From: Vicinamibacteria bacterium
GTDB taxonomy: Bacteria > Acidobacteriota > Vicinamibacteria > Vicinamibacterales > UBA8438
Assembly (NCBI GenBank): GCA_022820825.1
Contig: JAJEEU010000051.1
Location: 1-36,212, forward strand
Direction: 5' to 3'
DNA: 36,212 nucleotides
The notes below the pieces were generated by a model. The model worked only from the letters and a program-made list of their open reading frames with translations, was not told where the DNA came from and did not search any database. The position numbers and the translations under genes were made by a program. Below are positions 25,264 to 32,010 of this stretch, piece after piece. Within the stretch, counting starts at the first letter, position 1; every line of letters begins with the position of its first letter.

Positions 25264-26471
25264 CGGAATTCGCGTACGCGGGGCGGACCCTCGCCGGCGA
25301 GCGTGTCGCGGGAACGCGGTCGGCGGCGTCGGTCGACGCCGCCGTGGCGGCGCTGCGGGGCGAGCGCATCGTGGTCACGCGGATCGAGACGGCGGCGGAG
25401 CCGCGCAAGCAGCGGCGCGGGGAGGCAGGCAAGGCAGTCGCACCGAGAATCCTGGCGCTGTTCACCAGGCAGCTTGCCGTGATGACCGGCGCGGGGCTGC
25501 CCCTGGTCGAGTGCCTCGACATACTGGGCCGGCAGGAGGAGGATCCGCGCCTGCGCGCGACCATCGTGCAGGTACGGGCCCATGTCGAAGGCGGTGAGAG
25601 CCTTGCCGCGGCCATGGCGCGGTATCCGGCGACTTTCGATGCGCTGTACACCAACATGATCGCCGCCGGCGAGGCCGGCGGCGTCCTCGACGCCATCCTC
25701 AAGCGCCTTGCCGCGTATATCGAGGCCACGGTGCGGATCCGGGCGCGGGTCAAGTCGGCGCTGACCTACCCGGTGGCGGTGGTGGTCATCTCGGCCCTCG
25801 TGGTCGGCGCCATCCTCTGGAAGGTGGTGCCCACGTTCACCTCGCTGTTCGAGGGGCTCGGGGCGGTGCTCCCGCTGCCGACGCGCATCGTCATCGCCGC
25901 CAGCGACGGGGTCGCGGTGGCGGGGCCGGTACTGCTGCTCGCCGCCGCCGCCGGGGCGCTGGCCATGCGGCGGTTCTACGGGACCCCGCGCGGACGCCGG
26001 ATAGTGGACGGGGCCGCGCTGCGGCTGCCGGCCGTGGGCGGCATCCTCCGCAAGGTCCAGGTGGCGCGCTTCTGCAGGACGCTGGGCACCCTGCTGTCGT
26101 CGGGCGTGCCGATCCTCGACGGCCTGGAGATAACCGCCAGGACCTCCGGCAATGCCGTCATCGCGGATGCGGTGCTGGCCGCGCGCGGCTCGATCGAGGC
26201 AGGCGAGTCCGTCGCCGGACCGCTGGAGCAGACGCAGGTGTTTCCGGCCATGGCCACGCGCATGATCAGCGTCGGCGAGGCGACCGGCGCGCTCGACGCC
26301 ATGCTGGAGAAGGTGGCGCGCTTCTATGACGAGGAGGTGGCGCTGGCCGTCGGCAACCTGCTGACGCTGCTCGAGCCGGTCATGATCGCGGTGCTTGGCG
26401 TCGTGGTCGGCGGCATCGTGTTCGCGATGTACATGCCGATATTCGACCTGATCAGCCGCCTTGGAGTTTGA
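25260..26471 (+). CDS. pilC: Type IV pilus inner-membrane platform protein PilC (GspF family)
   Basis: A 403-residue polytopic protein, the platform that PilB and PilT act on. It has the usual two T2SSF repeats: LFTRQLAVMTGAGLPLVECL and then VQVARFCRTLGTLLSSGVPI. Each is followed by an ESLAAAMARYPATFDALYTN-like or ESVAGPLEQTQVFPAMATRM motif and a membrane segment. There are three hydrophobic segments (about 170-190, 220-240 and 370-395). The start gives TEFAYAGRTLAGERVAGTRS, typical for PilC. The ATG overlaps the pilT stop. pilB, pilT and pilC form one operon. Confidence 0.95.
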   Translation: MTEFAYAGRTLAGERVAGTRSAASVDAAVAALRGERIVVTRIETAAEPRKQRRGEAGKAVAPRILALFTRQLAVMTGAGLPLVECLDILGRQEEDPRLRATIVQVRAHVEGGESLAAAMARYPATFDALYTNMIAAGEAGGVLDAILKRLAAYIEATVRIRARVKSALTYPVAVVVISALVVGAILWKVVPTFTSLFEGLGAVLPLPTRIVIAASDGVAVAGPVLLLAAAAGALAMRRFYGTPRGRRIVDGAALRLPAVGGILRKVQVARFCRTLGTLLSSGVPILDGLEITARTSGNAVIADAVLAARGSIEAGESVAGPLEQTQVFPAMATRMISVGEATGALDAMLEKVARFYDEEVALAVGNLLTLLEPVMIAVLGVVVGGIVFAMYMPIFDLISRLGV

Positions 26472-26549
26472 ATGGGGGAACCGGCGTTGGCGGCGGCGGG
26501 CGGCTGGCGCGCCCCGCCACGGCGTGGTTCACCGGTCGCTGATGCCAAG

Positions 26550-26586
26550 CCGTTTCCGTGGTTATGCTTACAGTGACGGAACGCGG
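26550..26586. promoter_or_regulatory. Imperfect inverted repeat upstream of the pilin promoter
   Basis: CCGTTTCCGT (26550-26559) faces ACGGAACGCGG (26576-26586), with one extra base in the right arm. It lies about 12 bases upstream of the -24 element and 79 bases after the pilC stop. It could be an activator site for a PilR-type enhancer-binding protein or a weak pilC terminator. Proposed only from position and symmetry. Confidence 0.3.
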
Positions 26587-26597
26587 CGCGGACCGCT

Positions 26598-26613
26598 TGG
26601 CACGTCCATTGCT
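26598..26613 (+). promoter_or_regulatory. Sigma-54 promoter of the major pilin gene
   Basis: TGGCACG-TCCA-TTGCT is a perfect match to the -24/-12 consensus. GG (26599-26600) and GC (26611-26612) are ten bases apart. Transcription should start near 26624, 14 bases before the GTG start codon, leaving room for the GGAAACGGAGA ribosome-binding region. Pilin genes in Pseudomonas and Myxococcus are controlled by sigma-54 with the PilS-PilR pair; no such pair is in this window. Confidence 0.85.
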
Positions 26614-26637
26614 TCGAAAGGAAACGGAGACAGAACG

Positions 26638-27159
26638 GTGCAAGACAGGAACGGCTTCACGCTCATCGAGTTGCTGATCGTCGTCGCGATCATCGGCATC
26701 ATCGCGGCCATCGCCGTGCCCGGGCTGTTCCGGGCGCGCATGGCGGGCAACGAAGCGTCGGCGATCGGCTCGCTGCGGGCCATCCACAGCGCCCAGACGA
26801 CGTACGCGGCAAGCTGCGGCAGCGGCTTCTACGCGCCGTCGCTGGCCAACCTGGCGACGGCGCCGACCGCGCAGGGCGGCGAAGGGTTCATCGGCCCGGA
26901 CCTCGGCACCGATCCGTCGTTCAAGACCGGCTACACGGTCACGCTGACGCCGGGAGACGCCGCCGCGGGCGCCCCCGCGTCATGCAACGGCGCCTCGGCG
27001 GGCACGGTGGTCTTCACGTATTTCGTAGCGGCCTCGCCGGCAGGCGGATCCGGCGGCCGATTTTTCGGCACCAACCAGAGCGGCACTATCTACCAGTCCA
27101 CGGAGGAAGTGCCCGTGACCCAGAATGGTGCCCCGCCCGGCGCTACGCCGATTCAGTAG
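26638..27159 (+). CDS. pilA: Major type IV pilin (PilA-like)
   Basis: A 173-residue prepilin. The start is GTG at 26638, after GGAAACGGAGA; it gives a very short leader, MQDRNG, cut before Phe7 by PilD. The conserved FTLIELLIVVAIIGIIAAIA follows, with Glu5 of the mature chain at residue 11. This N-terminal helix builds the fibre core. The globular part is Gly/Ala-rich and has Cys60 and Cys116, which could form a disulfide. It includes TTYAASCGSGFYAPSLANLA, seen in geobacter/acidobacterial-type pilins. The fibre could serve motility, attachment or DNA uptake; the sequence does not decide. Confidence 0.93.
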   Translation: MQDRNGFTLIELLIVVAIIGIIAAIAVPGLFRARMAGNEASAIGSLRAIHSAQTTYAASCGSGFYAPSLANLATAPTAQGGEGFIGPDLGTDPSFKTGYTVTLTPGDAAAGAPASCNGASAGTVVFTYFVAASPAGGSGGRFFGTNQSGTIYQSTEEVPVTQNGAPPGATPIQ

Positions 27160-27179
27160 GCGCGCCGGTCAAGAACGTG

Positions 27180-27196
27180 CGGCGCCGCGAGCGCCG
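27180..27196. terminator. Small hairpin between the pilin and peptide genes
   Basis: CGGCGC (27180-27185) pairs with GCGCCG (27191-27196) around a 5-base loop, 20 bases after the pilin stop. There is no U-tract. It may weaken read-through from the strong pilin promoter into the next gene, but it is short. Confidence 0.3.
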
Positions 27197-27246
27197 CCAT
27201 CGATTCCCGGAGGTCGGGTGCGGTACGTCGGAAGGAGGAACCAACG

Positions 27247-27522
27247 ATGTTGTTCAAACGCACCACCCTCGCCCTGGCCCTCGCCGCCGCACTGCTGGCG
27301 GTGGCGCCCACGGCGCCCCTCGCGTCCGCGGATCCCGGCGTTCCCGCCTTGGCCGGCTACAACTGGGGCTTCTACATGGCCGGCGGCATGGGCTTCAACA
27401 TGGCTTCGGGTGCCGCGTGTTGGGGTCTGAGCATGTACTTCAGCTACATGGCGTTCTGCCCGACCTGCGTCGGGGCGGGTTTCGCCGGTAGCGCTGCGTG
27501 CATGCTCGGAGCATGGGCCTAG
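27247..27522 (+). CDS. Small secreted Cys-containing Gly/Ala/Met-rich peptide, unknown
   Basis: A 91-residue precursor that I do not recognise. It has a clear Sec signal: LFKR, a hydrophobic Leu/Ala core, and an Ala-Ser-Ala site predicted to be cut after residue 28. The mature 63 residues are rich in Gly, Ala, Met and aromatic residues (GYNWGFYMAGGMGFNMASGA) and contain four cysteines, Cys58, Cys71, Cys74 and Cys85, two of them in FCPTC. The strongest ribosome-binding site of the region, AAGGAGG (27232-27238), lies eight bases before the ATG, suggesting high expression. Hydrophobic Cys/Gly mature parts of this size resemble halocin C8-type peptides in style only. A surface or pilus-associated peptide is another option. 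Confidence 0.75.
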   Translation: MLFKRTTLALALAAALLAVAPTAPLASADPGVPALAGYNWGFYMAGGMGFNMASGAACWGLSMYFSYMAFCPTCVGAGFAGSAACMLGAWA

Positions 27523-28052
27523 AGCATGGCTCCGCGGCCAGCGGCCGATTGTTGCTGAGCATCGATGCGGCGATTCTTCTCGCCGCATTCGGTGCCGGGT
27601 TGTCGACGGCGCCTGCAGGTGTAATCGAATTGCAGAATCTCCCGCAAGATGGCGGAGAGGCGGCAGTAACTGCGCTGCGTGTTGCAATACGAAACCTGCA
27701 GGCGCTCAGCGTCTCGCTGCTGCTCGGTCTGTGCAGCGGCGGACTCTATTCCGTGCTGGTGCTCGCATGGAACGGCTGGGCGTTGGGCCGAGTGTTGCCG
27801 GCCGTGGTGCGAACGTCTCCGGCCGCGGCGCTTTTCACGCTGACTTATGTTCCGGCGGAGTTCATGGCGATGTTGCTGGGGTGCTTGTCCGTGCAACAAG
27901 TTCTCCTGTCGGCGCGCCGCTGGCTGGTTGGGAATGAACGCATCGAAATCGACAGACCCTTGAAGGCTGCGGCCCTGGCAGCGGGGCTCCTGCTGATCGG
28001 GGCGTGGCTGGAGGCGGATGCCGGCAGGCGGCTCCATCGTTTGCTGGGCTGA
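27513..28052 (+). CDS. SpoIIM/DUF95-like integral membrane protein
   Basis: About 179 residues with five hydrophobic segments. The middle matches the SpoIIM (DUF95) pattern: NLQALSVSLLLGLCSGGLYS, then VLVLAWNGWALGRVL with the conserved Asn-Gly, then TYVPAEFMAMLLGCLSVQQV with the usual Pro-x-Glu. SpoIIM is named from Firmicute sporulation, but DUF95 proteins are widespread and are a regular member of circular bacteriocin clusters. The start is uncertain: ATG at 27513, overlapping the peptide gene, or GTG at 27498. The overlap suggests coupled translation with the peptide. Confidence 0.7.
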   Translation: MGLEHGSAASGRLLLSIDAAILLAAFGAGLSTAPAGVIELQNLPQDGGEAAVTALRVAIRNLQALSVSLLLGLCSGGLYSVLVLAWNGWALGRVLPAVVRTSPAAALFTLTYVPAEFMAMLLGCLSVQQVLLSARRWLVGNERIEIDRPLKAAALAAGLLLIGAWLEADAGRRLHRLLG

Positions 28053-28092
28053 CGATCGATATGCATGCTTCGCGGTTCGTGAGGAAGGATCG

Positions 28093-28779
28093 ATGACAGA
28101 AGCCACATCCCTCGTACACATCGTGGACAGCCCGCTGCGGTTCTTTCGGTCCCGGGTGCAAATGTCGCCAAATTGGATGCTTGCGCTTTCTCCGGTGATT
28201 GCAGCCGCGGTGATGACCGTCACGGCGGCCGGCATAATCAATTTCAAGGTGCGGCCTCACATCGAAGCGGCCATGTCGGAAATCGGAGTCGACGTGGCGC
28301 AGGTGCCCGCGGGGGCCATAGCGGCATTCGGTCTGATCGCGGGCGCGGTCGGGTATCTTGCCATGTTCGGCGCGATGGCGCTGACCGTGGTTGTTCTCGA
28401 CCTGCTGTTCGCTCAATCCGGGCGCGCGCGACGGCTGGTCGAGTTTGCGGGCTTCGCATTCGTTTCGCAGCTTCCGCTCGCCATCCTCGGGTTGGCGTTG
28501 GCGGTCTGGAACACGCCCGAACCGCTGCGGCTGCCGGCCGATGCAACACTGGCGGAGTTTCCGAACATAATTGCGGAGTATCAAGGCAGGATCACCACGG
28601 ACGCCGCGCAGTCGACGCTGCGGATGATCGGCATCTACTTCGGTCTGTGGCTTGCGGCGCTGCAGGCTACTGCGCTACGGGTGGTCAGTGGGTTCTCGGT
28701 CGGCGGCGCCTGGGCGGCCGGGATCCTGCTGGCGGTCCTGTTCGTCGTGGCTCCATACGCGCTCCCGCAACTCTGGTGA
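28093..28779 (+). CDS. Yip1-like integral membrane protein
   Basis: A 228-residue protein with five or six hydrophobic segments. The N-terminus (LVHIVDSPLRFFRSRVQMSP followed by NWMLALSPVIAAAVM) has the Pro/Phe-rich entry and membrane helix typical of bacterial YIP1-family proteins. The next helices are near 75-100, 115-140, 180-205 and 205-225. The start at 28093 follows GTGAGGAAGGATCG. The molecular role of bacterial Yip1 proteins is not established. Its place after the SpoIIM-like gene on the same strand, 40 bases away, suggests one operon. The family call is from pattern only. Confidence 0.6.
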   Translation: MTEATSLVHIVDSPLRFFRSRVQMSPNWMLALSPVIAAAVMTVTAAGIINFKVRPHIEAAMSEIGVDVAQVPAGAIAAFGLIAGAVGYLAMFGAMALTVVVLDLLFAQSGRARRLVEFAGFAFVSQLPLAILGLALAVWNTPEPLRLPADATLAEFPNIIAEYQGRITTDAAQSTLRMIGIYFGLWLAALQATALRVVSGFSVGGAWAAGILLAVLFVVAPYALPQLW

Positions 28780-28791
28780 GACCGCGGGGCC

Positions 28792-28820
28792 TTGACACGG
28801 CCTGCGGCCGATGTTCGGAT
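28792..28820 (+). promoter_or_regulatory. Possible promoter in front of the four-helix membrane gene
   Basis: A perfect TTGACA (28792-28797) is followed after 17 bases by TCGGAT (28815-28820), which keeps the T, A and T that matter most in the -10. Transcription would start close to 28827, ten bases before the ATG. The poor -10 makes this a weak call. Confidence 0.35.
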
Positions 28821-28836
28821 CTAGCTGAGGACAGCG

Positions 28837-29265
28837 ATGGAAAAAAAGCAGCTTGCGGTCGGATTCGGCGTGTTGGTGGCGCTGGCGGCGCTTGGCGCAT
28901 TTCTGGCGGACGGCCCGCGGGAAGCGTTGCAGCGGGTCGTGTACACCAACGGTCTGGTGCTGATGCTCCTTAGTATGGCGGTGGGAGCGCGCGAGACGTG
29001 CGACGCCGACGGCCCGTGCCGGGTGCGGCCCGCGGCGCGGTGGCCGACATTTGCGATGTTCCGGATGGTGGCGGCGTGTGCCGCGGCCGGTTGGCTGTCG
29101 ACGTCGCTCCTGCTAAGCGATATTTCCTGGCTGACGTGGCTTGCCGCGTTGGCCGGACTGCTGGTTCTTGGCTGCGTATTGCTATCCCTGCGGGTGCGGT
29201 TCAAGTCGACAGTGCCGATAGTGTTGGCCGGCTTCGCGTTCATTGCTCTCACGTACTCCATCTGA
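28837..29265 (+). CDS. Four-helix membrane protein of unknown function
   Basis: A 142-residue protein with no recognised family. Four hydrophobic segments are visible (about 7-24, 38-50, 75-92 and 98-116, then a final one to 140). A hydrophilic loop at 50-70 holds two cysteines (ETCDADGPCRVRPAARW). The start follows GCTGAGGACAGCG. It is on the same strand as the peptide, SpoIIM-like and VKOR genes. Two cysteines close together in a loop next to a disulfide-forming gene may be meaningful, as a redox partner or substrate (inference). Confidence 0.6.
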   Translation: MEKKQLAVGFGVLVALAALGAFLADGPREALQRVVYTNGLVLMLLSMAVGARETCDADGPCRVRPAARWPTFAMFRMVAACAAAGWLSTSLLLSDISWLTWLAALAGLLVLGCVLLSLRVRFKSTVPIVLAGFAFIALTYSI

Positions 29266-29289
29266 CGTGGCTGTCTGACGCCGAGTTCC

Positions 29290-30480
29290 ATGAGCAGGCG
29301 GGTTCAGGCTTGGATCGTGTTGCTGGCGGCGGCCGGCCTGCTGGCGTCCGCCGCGTCCACGTACGTACACGCCAGGCTCCTGCTGAATCCCGACTACACG
29401 ACCTTCTGCGACGTCAACGCGACCGTCAACTGCACGCAGGTGTACCAGAGCCGGTTCGGCAGCGTTGCGGGCGTCCCGGTGGCGTTCGGCGGCGTGGTCT
29501 GGTTCGGCGGGGTGCTGCTGCTCGCGTGGGCCGGCAGGCGCCGGGATGAGCAATTCCGGGCGGACATGGCCGGCTGCCTGGTCGCCTGGTCCACCGCGGG
29601 CCTGGCGGTTGCGATGTACATGGCGTACGCGTCGCTGGTCGTGCTCCAGGCGTTCTGTCTGCTCTGCGGCGTCGTGTACGCGGCCGCCATCGGCATCTTC
29701 ATCCTGGCGGAGACCGCGGCGGCGACGCCGGTTCGCCGTTTGCCCGGAGCGCTCGTGCGCCACGCCGGCGCCGTTGCACGCCGGCCCGCCGCGCTGGCGG
29801 CGGCGTCGCTGGTCGCGGGTCTCGCAATCGTCCCGGCGGTCTGGCTGCGAGGCCTGGAGGCGGACCCGCTCGACCTGGAGCGCACCCTCGTGGCGGCTGC
29901 CGACAGGAGCGCCGAGTTCGACCGGTGGTGGGCCGGCCAGGCCCGCGTGGAGCTGCCATTCGCGGTCCCCGCCGGCCGCGTGGTAGTCGTGAAATTCACC
30001 GACTACCAGTGCCCGGCGTGCGCGCGGACGCACGTTGGCTATGCGCCGATCCTGGCCAGGTACGCCGCCAGCCATCCCGGCGCCGTGCAGGTCGTGACCA
30101 TGGACTACCCGCTCGATCCAGCCTGCAACGAAGGTACGCCCGCAGGCATGCACGACGCCGCCTGCGAGGCGGCGGTTGCCGTGCGCCTCGCCCGCCGCGT
30201 GGGAGCGGCCGAGGCGCTGGAGATGGAAGATTGGCTGTATGCCAATCAGGCGGCAATGACGCCGGAGAGCGTGGCGGCGGCGGTCCGCGAGCTCGCGGGC
30301 GTAGTGGATTTCGAGGCGGGCTATGCGGAGGTAATCGACGATGTCCGCGCCGACATCGCTGCCGCCGACGCGCTCGCGGTCGAGGCGACGCCTACATTCG
30401 TCATCAACGGCGTCGTGTTGAAGGGCGGGCTGGCGCCGCAGTTCTTCGACCGCGCGCTCGCCCGCGAGCTCGCGCGCTGA
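29290..30480 (+). CDS. VKOR-DsbA fusion (disulfide-bond forming enzyme)
   Basis: A 396-residue fusion. The first 150 residues are a VKOR domain with helices and both cysteine pairs: the loop pair Cys40 and Cys48, and the quinone-side Cys123-Cys126 (FCLLC). The C-terminal part (about 215-396) is a DsbA/thioredoxin-like domain with FTDYQCPACARTH (Cys241-Cys244) and the cis-proline loop VEATPTFVING. VKOR passes electrons to quinone, replacing DsbB; the fused domain oxidises exported proteins. The gene lies just before pilD, 26 bases away. Likely clients are the four-cysteine peptide and the pilin with its two cysteines; this is inferred from position. Confidence 0.92.
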   Translation: MSRRVQAWIVLLAAAGLLASAASTYVHARLLLNPDYTTFCDVNATVNCTQVYQSRFGSVAGVPVAFGGVVWFGGVLLLAWAGRRRDEQFRADMAGCLVAWSTAGLAVAMYMAYASLVVLQAFCLLCGVVYAAAIGIFILAETAAATPVRRLPGALVRHAGAVARRPAALAAASLVAGLAIVPAVWLRGLEADPLDLERTLVAAADRSAEFDRWWAGQARVELPFAVPAGRVVVVKFTDYQCPACARTHVGYAPILARYAASHPGAVQVVTMDYPLDPACNEGTPAGMHDAACEAAVAVRLARRVGAAEALEMEDWLYANQAAMTPESVAAAVRELAGVVDFEAGYAEVIDDVRADIAAADALAVEATPTFVINGVVLKGGLAPQFFDRALARELAR

Positions 30481-30505
30481 CGGGTTCCGCCGGCCCCGCC
30501 GTTCC

Positions 30506-31273
30506 ATGAGCTCCGTTGCCATCCCCGTGCTGTTGGCCGCCGCCGGGCTGGCGACCGGCAGCTTCCTCAACGTCTGCATTCACCGGCTGCCACGTTCACG
30601 GTCGGTGGTTCGGCCCGCTTCCGCCTGCATCGCCTGCGGCCGGCCGCTGCGCTGGTACGAGAACGTGCCGGTGGCCGCGTGGCTCGCGCTACGCGGGCGG
30701 TGCCGGACCTGCGGAGCCCGGATCCCGGCCGCATACCTGCTCGTGGAGCTGGCCACGCCGGCCCTGTTCCTGGTGCAGTACAGCATGCTGGGCTGGCAGC
30801 CGCTGCTGGCGGCGCGCCTGCTGCTGTGCGCCGCGCTGATCGTGCTGTTCGTCACCGACCTGCGGCAGCGGATGCTGCCCGACTCCGTCACGTTGTCCGG
30901 CATCGGCGCTGGTCTGGCGGCCGCCGTCGTCGTCGAGCCCGCCTGGTGGGACGCGCTGCTCGCCGCCGCGGCCGGCGGGGGCCTGCTGCTGGCGGTCGCC
31001 AGGACATACGCCCTGCTGCGCGGAGAGGAGGGCCTCGGCATGGGCGACATCAAGATGCTGGCGATGATCGGGGCGTTTCTCGGGTGGCAACTGACCTTCG
31101 TTGCGCTGCTGCTGGCGACGCTCCTTGGATCGGCTGTCGGGATCGGCATGCTGGCGCTCGGTCTCGCTGATCGCCGCTATCCGCTGCCGTTCGGTTCTTT
31201 CCTGGCCGTCGGCGCGGTGGCCGCGACGATGCTCGGTGAGCCGCTCATCGCCTGGTACCTGACGCTCTTCTGA
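30506..31273 (+). CDS. pilD: Prepilin peptidase / N-methyltransferase PilD
   Basis: A 255-residue membrane aspartyl protease that removes the prepilin leader and methylates the new N-terminus. It shows GSFLNVCIHRLPRSRSVV at the start, two CxxC pairs of the cytosolic zinc domain (Cys41/Cys44 and Cys66/Cys69), and the two catalytic aspartates, Asp118 in VTDLRQRMLPD and Asp181 in the GxGD motif GLGMGDIKM. Several hydrophobic helices fill the rest. Its substrates here would be the pilin and the minor pilin-like proteins. It is the last gene before the hairpin at 31282-31319. Confidence 0.95.
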   Translation: MSSVAIPVLLAAAGLATGSFLNVCIHRLPRSRSVVRPASACIACGRPLRWYENVPVAAWLALRGRCRTCGARIPAAYLLVELATPALFLVQYSMLGWQPLLAARLLLCAALIVLFVTDLRQRMLPDSVTLSGIGAGLAAAVVVEPAWWDALLAAAAGGGLLLAVARTYALLRGEEGLGMGDIKMLAMIGAFLGWQLTFVALLLATLLGSAVGIGMLALGLADRRYPLPFGSFLAVGAVAATMLGEPLIAWYLTLF

Positions 31274-31281
31274 CGCGGCAT

Positions 31282-31319
31282 CGCGCAGTTCCCGCCACTA
31301 CCCGCGGGAACGGTGCGCG
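31282..31319 (+). terminator. Strong hairpin after pilD
   Basis: GTTCCCGC (31288-31295) and GCGGGAAC (31304-31311) form a perfect eight-pair stem. CGCGCA (31282-31287) and TGCGCG (31314-31319) add six more pairs after a GG bulge. It starts eight bases after the pilD stop. No U-run follows. A Rho-assisted terminator or a transcript 3' end is likely. Confidence 0.55.
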
Positions 31320-31381
31320 CGGATCCTGCGCCCCGCTGTCCGCTCCCGCCGCGCCGCCCGCACCAGGCCGGCGGATGGTCC

Positions 31382-31397
31382 TGGCGCGAACCTTGCA
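31382..31397 (+). promoter_or_regulatory. Sigma-54 type promoter of the minor pilin operon
   Basis: TGGCGCG-AACC-TTGCA has GG (31383-31384) and GC (31395-31396) ten bases apart and differs from the consensus at one base in the -24 box. The predicted transcript start, near 31408, is only four bases before the ATG at 31412. The downstream CTTGCACC-N3-CGG is shared with the pilB promoter. Confidence 0.55.
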
Positions 31398-31411
31398 CCT
31401 GTCGGATGTTC

Positions 31412-32002
31412 ATGGACGAATTCGACACGCTCCCGACCCGCGTCGCAGCGCGCCCGTCCGCGGCAGCCGGATTCGGCCTGCTCGAGGTGCTCATCGCGGC
31501 CGGTCTCATCATCGGTATGGCGGCGGCGACGGCGCAGTTGACTGTCACGTCCATCGACGCCATCGACGATGCGGGCAGGCTGACGCTGGGGTTGCTGCTG
31601 GCGGCGCAGAAGATGGAGCAGATGCAAGCGCTGGAATGGCGCTACGACGCGAGCGGTCTGGTCGCCGTGTCCGACTTGACCACGGATCTGTCCCGCGACC
31701 CCCCGTCCGCCGGCGGACCCGGCTTGCAGGTCTCACCGCCGGACAGCCTCCAGCGCAGCATACCGCGCTACGTCGACTACCTGGACGGTCGCGGCGCGTG
31801 GGTCGGAACGGGCAGCCGGCCGCCGTCCGGCGCCGCGTTCGTCCGGCGCTGGTCCGTGCGGGCCGGCCAGCCGCCGTTCGATGATCTCCTGGCGCTCGAC
31901 GTCGTGGTGCTGCCGCTGCGGCTCGCGGAGAGCAGCGGCCGAGCCCTGGCGCCGAACCAGCCCGGCCTGGTCCGGCTCAGCGCGCTGAAGCGGCGCCGGT
32001 AG
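31412..32002 (+). CDS. pilV: Minor pilin-like protein (PilV-like)
   Basis: About 196 residues. A type IV prepilin signal is present: Gly20, then FGLLEVLIAAGLIIGMAAAT with Glu at mature position 5, so the cut is before Phe21. The 20-residue leader is longer than in the major pilin. The rest is a small globular domain, with LTLGLLLAAQKMEQMQALEW typical of PilV proteins. In-frame ATGs stand at 31406 and 31412; I prefer 31412 because the predicted transcript starts after 31406. Minor pilins prime fibre assembly at the tip. First gene of the three-gene set. Confidence 0.8.
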   Translation: MDEFDTLPTRVAARPSAAAGFGLLEVLIAAGLIIGMAAATAQLTVTSIDAIDDAGRLTLGLLLAAQKMEQMQALEWRYDASGLVAVSDLTTDLSRDPPSAGGPGLQVSPPDSLQRSIPRYVDYLDGRGAWVGTGSRPPSGAAFVRRWSVRAGQPPFDDLLALDVVVLPLRLAESSGRALAPNQPGLVRLSALKRRR

Positions 32003-32010
32003 GGGGCTGC

